Origin: Apostichopus japonicus
Lineage: Eukaryota; Echinodermata; Holothuroidea; Aspidochirotida; Stichopodidae
Direction of reading: 5' to 3'
Length of the DNA: 64,000 nt
Assembly: GCF_037975245.1 (NCBI RefSeq)
Contig: NC_092569.1
Span: 32,316,668 to 32,380,667, forward strand
The notes beneath the pieces were generated by a model, which worked only from the letters and a program-made list of their open reading frames with translations, made no database searches and was not told the DNA's origin. Position numbers and translations under genes: made by a program. Shown here piece after piece: positions 35,604 through 45,702 of this stretch (its first letter is position 1; each line of letters starts with the position of its first letter).

Positions 35604-35831
35604 GTGTCTGAAATCGATGAACTCGATGGTGTAGTAAAGCTGGGCCTTTGCGTTGTTCCGCAATACAGAGTGCTTCATCAAAAGGCACGGCGGGGAATTA
35701 ATAAATTATTTCAAGTCCATCCAAGGACATTTCTAGTTGTTATATTGGGGTCCACTTCAATTCATTGGTTGGATGTCAGATATGGTATGGAAAAAAGGAA
35801 AGTCCATTCCGGAGTAGAAGTGATGCGATAA
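35604..35831 (+). CDS. Uncharacterised 75-codon open frame in the cassette
   Basis: Encodes MSEIDELDGVVKLGLCVVPQ and later HPRTFLVVILGSTSIHWLDV. The counterparts at about 21360 and 55250 share the sequence but are interrupted by stops (after VAPQ or CNK). I do not recognise the family. It may be a relic of a transposon protein that happens to be open in this copy only. Low support as a real gene. Confidence 0.2.
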   Translation: MSEIDELDGVVKLGLCVVPQYRVLHQKARRGINKLFQVHPRTFLVVILGSTSIHWLDVRYGMEKRKVHSGVEVMR

Positions 35832-36484
35832 TTAGATAAAAAGAAAGTCACTAAAAACGTGAAGATCCTAAGTCAATACTGAACGGATACACACAACGTA
35901 GTAACAACAGGAATATAACGGGTAACGAAATATTACGACAAAACAATAAAGAACCGTGTTATTGGAACGGGGTGAGAGGCGATGGTTCCCCAACAGCGGT
36001 GTATAAACCTCTGACTGCGATCATGGCGCGGTACTTACGTGAAGGTTACGAGGGCGATGACGTAGAGATGACGTCATTAGTAAATGAAGCATTGTGAATA
36101 TGTAAAGCATGCCTATAACAATGATGTTAAACACAATGCGTCATATTTCTTAGTTTCAGGCTTTATTTTGTTTCTTTAGATTTTCTGATGAGTAAATTCT
36201 TTGTTTAATAAAAACTGGCCTGTTCTTCTTTTCTGGATGAATATCTCATTTAAAAACATTCCAACATGTCTGTGACATATCTCTCAATTCACCCACTATA
36301 TATATGGTGTGTATTTCGTCCTCACTACCACACACGGTCGACTGTGAATAGTAGCGTCACTCGACAGCTTGTTTACAAATAATACATAAACTATAGCATC
36401 GTAACTCCAAACATCGATCGTAATTGTATTAAAATATTTCCTATTTTTGCGGAATCGGTGATGTAATATCCATCTTTGATATGA

Positions 36485-36634
36485 GGCTATGGGACGGTTA
36501 ACGCTTTGAAGGTCTTTCCAAGGGAGCGAGGACTTAAATTATGGGGAAGAAAAGAAGAACTTGTCGCACTTGTTTTCGCTGCGAAGAGACTGCCACAGCT
36601 TGCCTCAACGTTGCAAAACAGCAACAGGCATTGA
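36485..36634 (+). pseudogene. SAP-like motif fragment
   Basis: Open stretch reading NALKVFPRERGLKLWGRKEE and LVALVFAAKRLPQ before TGA at 36632. The pattern (hydrophobic, G-L, G-x-K-x-E-L-V) fits the SAP helix-extension-helix DNA-binding motif found in several transposon proteins. No neighbouring exon was found. Possible acceptor AG at 36483-36484. Weak. Confidence 0.3.
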
Positions 36635-36929
36635 ACTAGGGAAAGTGGTTCAGAACCTAAAGTATGCATACTGCATGAATTTGACATGCACTAGTTGTAA
36701 AAGCAGCAATATTTAAAGTAAAAAAATAATCCAAATTCGTTATCTCATGATCATTCACATACAAAAACATCTTGAAGAGATGTTTTTCTATTTTATAAGC
36801 ATGTTTTAGTAATAATATGTCAAGCTACGACGATATTTGCCATGTATAATTCATGAGTGCTAACTTTCTATTCATTCGCGTAAACACTATGAGACAAATT
36901 ACATACTAAATAACATTATCGTTCATACC

Positions 36930-37030
36930 ACGAACGCAGTATCATTATCACCCGGACGTCTTTAGTCCTGAATTGTAACGCAAAATTACATCTTTTCAGA
37001 TGAAGGGGCGATATTATTACTCAAATTTCT
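36930..37030. repeat. Detached fragment of the FReD upstream cassette
   Basis: Matches about 57405-57510 and 23597-23700 (ACGCAGTATCATTATCACCC ... AAATTTCTGG). The intervening about 1.8-2 kb of cassette is missing here and replaced by about 1 kb of unrelated sequence. Confidence 0.65.
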
Positions 37031-37039
37031 GGACTACTA

Positions 37040-38340
37040 CAATGGAAAATATGTTTGTTATCTTATCGGAAATTCTCGGCGTTTATCTCGTTCTGTATTA
37101 CAACAGTGTGCTTGCAACGTCAACAACACAGATTTAAGTATTGACGATTCGTTCCAGATTGATCACACACTCTGCCAGTGTGTAGAAGGCTGACAAGTGT
37201 TTCACTTTCTGACTGACATATCAAACAATAGCTACAATACTTTCGTTTTGTGAATTTGCCGTAAATAATCGTTGCTACTATTGACGAATGAAAACTCCTT
37301 TAATTTAAAACATGTTGGCCAATAAAACTGCAATAGGATCTAAGTATGGAATCATTATTATTTACAGGAACGACTGGAAGAATATAAAATTGATATAAAT
37401 GGAAAGATTAGTTGACAAATACTCGTTATTTGGTGGAATATGAGCAGACAAAATTAAAGGCAATCAGAGAGACAATAACTGCGTTTAATAAACGTTGATG
37501 TGGTTGATGTCATCAACTCTATAATACTTACCATGAGCAAAGCTTTGGCGGTAATCCGATCACTTTCGAACTCCACTGCTAAATTTATAAACAACTAAAA
37601 AAATAATAGCTTTAATCGTGTTAAATTAATCTCAACGTTTAATCAATATTCTTCAACCTTATTATGTGTCACCAATGACATGATTTACAGCTCCTTAACC
37701 TTTTATACCATTAAAATAATTTACTGGATTGGCTATAGGCAAACTACGGGAAAGCCAAGTTCCATACCCAGTTATTACAATATTTACTTCACTGCATGCG
37801 TAACACCAAAAATGAACCAACAAAGAATTTATTTAGTCATAACATTCTTATTATTTCCACTACGGTATTCGTGTATATTGTATCTGAAAGTGTGTAGGAT
37901 GTTTTGGAATATATTCTCCAATGATAACATTCAAGGATATCTTACAATAAATTTGCCAAAATAAGTATTAAATGACTGTCTTGGTTTTGTTTATTGGCCA
38001 GAAAAAGGTCGCCGTTGTCAGTAGAATCAGCAATATAACGCCTCTCCTATCCGTCCGTCAGTTGGGGAGCGTGTTGCTTTACGTTATATATTAAGGAAAC
38101 AGTTGTTTCCTTTATTTGTTTAAAATAAACAACAAATAATTGTTTGTAGACCTAGTTAACTTTCAGAGCAATCGTAAACCATGGTATGATTGATATAAAT
38201 CAAAGCAGTAAACTTGTGAAGTAACTGTGTAATCTCAGTAGGTTCAGCTTTACACTGTATATCATGCATAAGTCACTGCTATAGTGTGCAATGTATCAAA
38301 GCGAACGCATCAGGCTGACCAAGCAAGTTATGAAACCTTC
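37040..38340. other. No gene recognised
   Basis: AT-rich intergenic DNA between the two duplication units. The open frame at 37680-37964 has no recognisable domain. Confidence 0.5.
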
Positions 38341-38361
38341 TGTACCAATATTGTAGATCTG

Positions 38362-38630
38362 TGTGATGGGAAGAATCTAAGACTAAATTGCAAAGAAATC
38401 TAAGGAAATGAGAATATAAATATTAAACATGAAGGTCTCATATCCTGTAAGTTAACAAAAATCTCAATTAAAGATGCGGAAGTAGAACGCACTCGTCATA
38501 CAGTATATCTAGGTGTTTATATGATGATAAACTAAGTTTCACTGGTCATATAAGCAGAATACTGAAACGGGTGAACTTCATCAAACAATTAGTATTATGT
38601 GAGAAACTAATTATAAAAAACGACGTGTAA
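38362..38630 (+). pseudogene. Degraded non-LTR retrotransposon RT fragment
   Basis: Reads CDGKNLRLNCKEI, stop, then RHTVYLGVY, and after a +1 shift DDKLSFTGHISRILKRVNFI. This matches the N-x-L-x-L-N-x-x-K and YLGV.LDDKLSF..HI pattern at the end of the RT domain in CR1/Jockey-type LINEs. One stop and one frameshift are visible and nothing upstream continues the domain. Confidence 0.65.
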
Positions 38631-39199
38631 TATGCAATTATATAGAACATCTCGCAGTGCATAAACACTCGTACCATCCGGCGCCAGTAACACCTATACG
38701 TGAAGAACCTGTCTATTTACAGAACAATTGTAATGATTTAAAAGATTGTCAAGATATTCATTGATTTACCATGCAATTCCCCCCAAAAAATACTTTACAT
38801 AGTAAACATGAAACTAGCAATCTAAGTAGGTCTTTATTTTGTGCCACGAGTTTTCACAATTCCGTTGATGACAATATTTGCAAAAAACTCACACACAGTT
38901 TACAATAAAATAACCCGATTTAACTATCAAGCCTGAACCGTTTTCATCGGTTTGTTTTTTGTTTTTACATTACTTTTTTGTTCTTTGTTGTACAAATCAG
39001 ACTATTGGAAACAACATATTGAAGTTTTTTAATTGATGGGGATCCTATGCTATTGAGCAAATTCTCGTCTACAAACAATCACCAACTTACCAACAACTAA
39101 TAAAGTCAAAATTTCCTATTGGTCGCTCTTAGGAAGTGACTCAAGAGTTTTCATAAAATTCATTATACTGGTAGTCCATCCTCTTCCGAACTAGATGTA

Positions 39200-39735
39200 C
39201 AAACTCTGTGCAAACTCTAAACACTATGGCAGACACCGGTCTTGTTGGGTTTCTACCAATTTAGCCATATCACGACTAAAGTGAGCATTATCGTCACTAG
39301 TTGAAAAGACATGTAACTGAAGGGAAACAAATTCCAAAAGGTAACCAATGGACCATTGGGACCACATTAGTCCAATTTTTTCTGTTTTTTTTTTTTTTTA
39401 AATGTGATGCAAGACTGCTATTGACAAATTATTGTATACGAACTGAATCCTCGGTACAAAGAATCAGTTAAACAAGAACAGAAATAAAATGTTAAATATT
39501 CTTTAACTGATTCTTTCATTTTAATCATGTACACAAACTCCCCGAACTATTAATTTTATGATAAATTGTCGTTATTTTGTGTCTGTTTATCCAATAACTG
39601 TGCATGTAATTATCGACCTGTATTGTCACTATATACCATTGTCTGCTCAAATCAGTTTTGTCACAAATCTTGAAATTTTGCAACAGACATATTGCCTATT
39701 TACATGTCTACCACAGACAATATGTCATATTAATA
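39200..39735. other. Unit 2-specific insertion, no gene
   Basis: Interrupts the match to unit 1 between the TATACTGGTAG and CTACGTCAAAA blocks. Includes a poly-T run near 39386-39399. Origin unknown. Confidence 0.45.
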
Positions 39736-40510
39736 TTTAACCAGTTTCTGTCTGTCCTAGAATGAACATATGAAAAAGCTTATTCGTAGATACCTACGTC
39801 AAAAACATAACGATATTAGCGATTTTATTATTTTTGTTATCGTTCATTCACTGTCAATTTTATAGCATCTGCTGTAACTTATTTTATTCTTCGATGCTTA
39901 CTAACAACTGCTTTAATTCGGGAGGGGAGGTTGCCTACTTATTCTTTGTGTTTACCCTTAAAGATTGGAAACACGACAACCTTACAAGAAAAAAATATAA
40001 AATATGACAGTCACAGTGTATGAGAAGGTTGTTTACTACTGTCATCAGTGACGTCACATAGAAGTGGGGGTCATTCTTGCCAGTATCCCTCGGTGCCCCA
40101 CCCAGTGGTAGATACAGAATTTCTCAGAATAGTTATTACGTGAGAGAAGTATCAATTGATATCGAAATTATACAAAGATAGTCGTCCGTCAGAAATCACA
40201 GGTAAATAGAAAAGGAGTGCCCTGACGCGAAACAAACATTTTCTTTTGTTGAAAAATCCTTTTTTCAGAAGCAGAGGTTTAGGCACTCCAACCCACTCCC
40301 TGGATCCACTCTGCATATGGCGTCTCATCATTCTTCCCTTATGTGTTGCGCACCGTGGTTAGTAATAGCAACTGCAACTGACGAAACGTTTGCGGAAACT
40401 TGCTCGCGGTGATGAAATTGTTCTTTCCATTTGAGGCAATGCGGCTTAGCAATCGGTGTCACAGGAAACATTTAATATTTAGAAACAGCCGCAACCTTAA
40501 TGGTCCGTTT

Positions 40511-40766
40511 TGTTTTCCTAATATTTCGTTAGTTCATAGGCTAAATTAGCATATATCTTTCGATACATTATCCGAGTACTTAGGGGTAGAGAAAATCTTG
40601 GTGCCAATTTTTTTGAGTAGTATTTTTGTAGTATGTGTTAGTAGTAGTAGTAATATATTTTGGAAAATATAAATAAATTAAAATATAAACAAATAAAATA
40701 AATAAACATGACATCTATTTTGGCTTCCTTATGTTTCGTTAGTTCATAGGCTAAATTAGCATATAT
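40511..40766. repeat. About 165-bp insertion bounded by 45-bp direct repeats
   Basis: TTTCGTTAGTTCATAGGCTA plus AATTAGCATATAT occurs at about 40526-40557 and again at 40734-40766. Unit 1 has a single copy at about 2264-2297. Between them lies AT-rich sequence with (TAG)n and AAATAAATAA runs. Confidence 0.7.
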
Positions 40767-40794
40767 ATAGCCGAAGGTTAGAAGGTCATTTCGG

Positions 40795-41060
40795 TTAGTA
40801 AATTTTACAAATATAGTCATTATTGGCACATTGCCAAGGTTCTGGATTCGATCTCAGGCCAGGTCGTAGATATGTGGGTTTTTCATCCAAGAGCAATCTA
40901 CGGTTTGCCCATCTGAAATGACTTTCTAAGTTAAAAAGATTCCAAATTTGAGTTACAAGTATGAACTGGAAGCCACCCGACGTGTAAGTTGTAATCCATA
41001 AGCCCCATCGGTCTTCTCCCATGTACAATAGTGGTCGCTTAAACGTCGTAAAAAAATAAG
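40795..41060 (+). repeat. Possible tRNA-type SINE remnant, copy in unit 2
   Basis: Counterpart of 2330-2580 with TGGATTCGATCTCAGGCCAG. Confidence 0.35.
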
Positions 41061-41406
41061 TGCATCATATGGACAATACAAGACAAAAGACGAAAACAAA
41101 AACAATATATTGCTGTTTTTCTTACTTTCATGTATTTGCCAAGATTGGTCTGTTAATTTTAATACCACAAATTGGGTTAAGTGAATTTCATTTATGCTTC
41201 TTATAATTTTTTTTTTTCAATATTAAGATTAAATTAGTAACAGTTGATTTTTCAAGAGTAACTTCAGATGCTTTACTTATTATTCAAAAAGTATTGAATT
41301 ATTTTTCAAACCACCGCAAGATAGATGTATATTAATTACAGTGTAATATTCCTTCTCTTCAAACTTCAAAACAAAGTCACCACATTTTGAATGCATATCC
41401 TTAAAG

Positions 41407-41669
41407 CTAATTGACGGTTCGAGGACGTAATTTCATTTCTGTATATTTCACGTTATAACTACCTCCTGGGAGATTATTCCATTTAATGGTTTTGTAAGAG
41501 TCTTGACTGTCGAAGTAGAGACCGTTCATGTGACAATAGTAATAACAATTGTTGAACCACCAGCCTCCATGATATTTAGATGCACAGTTAGTACTACTAG
41601 CTTTGTCGTTGTCACGGTCCCGGGTAGAGAAGGTCATGTTTTTGTTATAAGTACCCAAGTAGTCATCAC
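41407..41669 (-). CDS. Gene 3 exon 5 (FReD C-terminus)
   Basis: 263 nt. Acceptor TTTTTAG|GTGATG, encoding SDDYLGTYNKNMTFSTRDRD and later MKLRPRTVN. The tryptophan before DRDND in the other genes is an arginine here. Confidence 0.88.
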
Positions 41670-44600
41670 CTAAAAACAAGAATGAACAGAAATATCTTTG
41701 AAACTTTCCGAATGAGAAAACACCAAATGAAAGTTATAACTTCTGAATAGAATCTGTGATATTTTAGCTATACTTATAAACTGATTACAGGGTATTTTTT
41801 TAAGCCTCGACGCAGAAATAAGGAAACAAGTGTGAAGTTTACATAAATAACATTTTCCATCCACCTATTGGGTATTTATGCACTTAATCCACAACGTAGC
41901 TTACTATTTTCGAATTTTTTATCTGCAAAATCGCATTTTTTGTGTCTTCTTGATATCATGACATACATATCAGTGGTTTCATGAATGCATTGAAATTTGT
42001 TGTTAACACTTTCAACCGTTTCCCGTTTACTCCACTTAAAATAGCTGGATTGTACCTTTTTTTGCATTCTGACCAAATTATCTAATTTTTACCATCGAGT
42101 AATCACCTTTAGTGGTTTTAAATCAATACAAAACTTGGTGTCCCACAAATTTAATATTTCATTGAGAAACCTTGAAATTTATAATTATGATTACTTTCAT
42201 CTTCCCGGGTGCGGCTTCACAGGAATAAGGTAACATTCTAATTATTTTCTATGTAAGTTATCTGTCATCTTACGGTCAAAACTGGTAAGGCCTAAATGTG
42301 GAATGGGTTTTGCTCATAATTCAAGTTGTTTCGTTTTCCTTTTTGTTCATCAGCTACTGATATTGCTAATAAACAGTGATGAAACATAAAATAAGCGATA
42401 CCAGAGTTATTCATTTTTTTAAGTACGTCGTTTTCTTGTTGTTTATGTGAATATCGATTATTCTCCCTAAATTATTTCCATGAAAATAACTCATATTTCA
42501 CAGCTTTGTGTTATAATTCAATCTTGTAATACTAACTGTGCACAACTAATGAAGAACAGCACAATGTTGCTTGGTCATTTCTAAATGGTTTTACTTTACC
42601 TTCATCTTAGTCTCTCTAAAAAGAATGGTTCGTGGAGACATAGACGTTGCGCTACCCATCAAACAGTAAATGGTCTCAATTAACCCTGAGGAAACATTTT
42701 CTTACATATTTTGAACGTTCACTTAAAACAAATTAATAAGTGTTTTCACTCATTTGAAGGGATTAGTGATCTGTTCTATACATGTTAATATTGTACATTA
42801 AGCTTTAACATTTCTGTTATGAAAGGAAGGACTTTCAACGGATGTCTAATTTAAAGCTCGAATTGTGAGCCTCAGGGACTTCCTGATCGGAAAGACTGTC
42901 GATTAGAGTGAAAACGTGTTTGACAGCTCACCTTGCTACGCAGATTATATGGAATGTTGTATCAATCGTTCGAAATGTTATGTAAATGTACATTAGGGGT
43001 GAGTTGAATGAACTAAAACATGCGTTAAATATACTAACTTGATGCTGTGCTTTCAGGCAGATAGGTACCAAGATCTGTCATTCTATATTTACTGATTTCA
43101 TCGCTGATTCTGAAGAGGTCGTACTTGGCGAAGTAAGAATTACCATTCCTGCTGACCAGGTCGATACGTAGCTCGTAGTCACCCTGGTTAGTCAAGTAGG
43201 ATAACTTGTCGTTACCGAGCCAGAATTCTCGTTGTAAAAACCCAAAGCCGTCTCTGTAGTCGTCCCAACGTCGGTAAAAATCTACAGCTCCATCAATCCT
43301 ACGTTGAAATACACTCTAAAAACAAAAGAGTGAACTTTTCACTCTTTTCACGGAGTGAAAAAAATTTAACTCCAAAGGAGCGGAAATTCACTCCATTAGA
43401 CAACAGAAATCTTCGTATTTCAAAGCTAAAGTACTTAATATTCACTCTTTACAAAGGAGTGAACAAATGAGCCAATCAAATGCTAAGAACGCTCACTCTT
43501 ACTTTGGAGTGAAGGATCAACCAATCAGTCAGTACGCTTTTCTTCGAATACAGAAATATTTGTAGTTACGCCATTTGTTTTACTCGTTTGCCTTCGCTCG
43601 TTCTTGTCGTTTTACATCTTAAAACATGTCAGTTTCGCAGTGGCTTGAAGAAAGCGGATTTGGACGTGATGGTATTCAGTTGTTTGGAGGTAAGGTTAAC
43701 AAGCAAATGTTGAAAGAACGTGAAATTATATAGAATTTAGAAGGTTGCCATGGCCGCAGGTCGTCGTTGCCTACAGTCGATTGGCTAGGCTCTTAAACGT
43801 TACGCTTAACAGTGTAGCGGAAACATTTTACATTAGGCTTGGTACCATACACATTAACACATTGGCTAGTTGTTTGGAGGCACAAGCACTCGTAACGTTA
43901 TGTATAGGTGTATAGTATATAAACACGCCTACATAACGTTACGAGTGCCTGTGTTCGGAGGTAAGGCCTATGCCTAAGGCTAATGTTAGGCCTATGAGTA
44001 ATGGGCCAGAAGTTAATGCAGCTAAGGTCCAGGAATTGTTTTTTCTTAATGAACGTTTTCCTTTATGATTTTTTGTTATTTCACGTATCAAGATGTAACG
44101 TCACAAACTGAAACAGAGACAGCAGAATTACCAGGTTGTTTTTGGATACATTTATTCACAGGTGGAAAATTCGGAATAAGGGGAAATTTCCTGAAAGAAA
44201 ATTACAAAATAATAGTAGAAACAATCAACTTCGGACGACAAACAATTGCAATGTTCAATCATAACTATCATGAATAGCAATAGCTAATAATATACAGTAT
44301 ATGTATGTCCCTCTTTACAAAGTTCACTAGGTCTATATCAATTTAACCTCAATATACGGGAGAAAAATACTAGCCTACATGGCATTAAGGTTAAATAGCA
44401 TTTACAGTACAAACAATTCAGGTATGTTTATGGTCCTACGCAGCTGAGAAAGAAACTTATGCCAAAAGATTGCATGACCTTCTAACCCCTTAAAAGCGAA
44501 TATCCGAAGAGAGTTACAAATGCCTATACACAGTGTATGGACATAGCAAATGAAACACCCTCCAAAGCAAACACAAGATTCATCTACTTTAAGATGGGTT

Positions 44601-45618
44601 CTATCTGTGATGTTGAGTAACTTCTTCATTCATAGTATAGACAGCAATGAGTAATAATGTAGAAAACCAGTCAGGGTCTGAAAGGAATATCAATAATTAT
44701 AACGTTGCCCTTTACCAGTTAATTATACAACAAAGATGTATCCCCTTTCACTATTTAATTCACAAGGGAATACAAAATTAATATGGACAGAAAATAGAAT
44801 TAATCTATCAACTGTGTTGGAAAATCTGAATGATTGCTTACAACAGGGATGTTAATGGTCCTATGCAGCAGAGAGAGAAACTTATGCCAAAAGATTGATT
44901 GAACTTCTAAGCCCTAAAAGGGAATATCCTAAGAGCGTTATATATGACTACACACACTGTATTGTTCTGTTAGTGCAGTACCAAAGGTAAGGACCATTTG
45001 TTGTGTTTGGTGTAAAGGTTATTACCCTTCCTGCTTCAACTGTTGGATAGTTTTTAATAGACAAAATTGATAGTGATGTAAAGACGTTATTTTGTCAACT
45101 AAAGTGTACCACAGAATTATAAACTAAAAAAATCTGTCCATTATATCCATAACCACACATTTTTAACTGGGTAATAATGATTTGAAATAACTTTGTCGTT
45201 TCAGGTAGGCTGTGTGCACCAACGTTGGCCAATTTGTTAAGGAGAAGCCCCTGAAGTGTACCCAACCTTTTCTGCTGGGCCAAGGTCCAGACAGGAGGCC
45301 AACCCAATTCTTTTTCATTTTTGATTCAACAAGCTCACCAGTTTGGGACTCCATCACAGTTGCAATTGGCAGGATTTTTAAATTTCACTTGTTTTAATAT
45401 TCATTTTGCCATTCCATTAACAACATTTTACAATTATATTTTTGAAGGGCTAATATTTAAGGTGCATAGTAAGACCAGATAAGGTAAGTCCGAAAGTTAG
45501 GTCTCTGAATGTTTCTCTGGCAAATGTGTGAGCATTCATAGATTCAAAGATTAAAGGTATGTAGACAGGTAGCTATTACTTCAGTTGAAATATCATAACC
45601 CCCCCCCCCAAAAAAAAA

Positions 45619-45702
<84 letters not shown>

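Larger units (their letters stand above)
33935..35928 (-). promoter_or_regulatory. FReD upstream cassette, gene 2 (short copy)
   Basis: 5' of gene 2 on the minus strand and collinear with 19663-21670 and 53635-55560. The first roughly 190 nt before ATG are almost identical to those of genes 1 and 3 and the orphan exon, so they probably contain the core promoter and 5' UTR. Homology breaks at about 35928 (GGGTAACG) and resumes only for a short piece at about 36930-37030. Confidence 0.5.
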
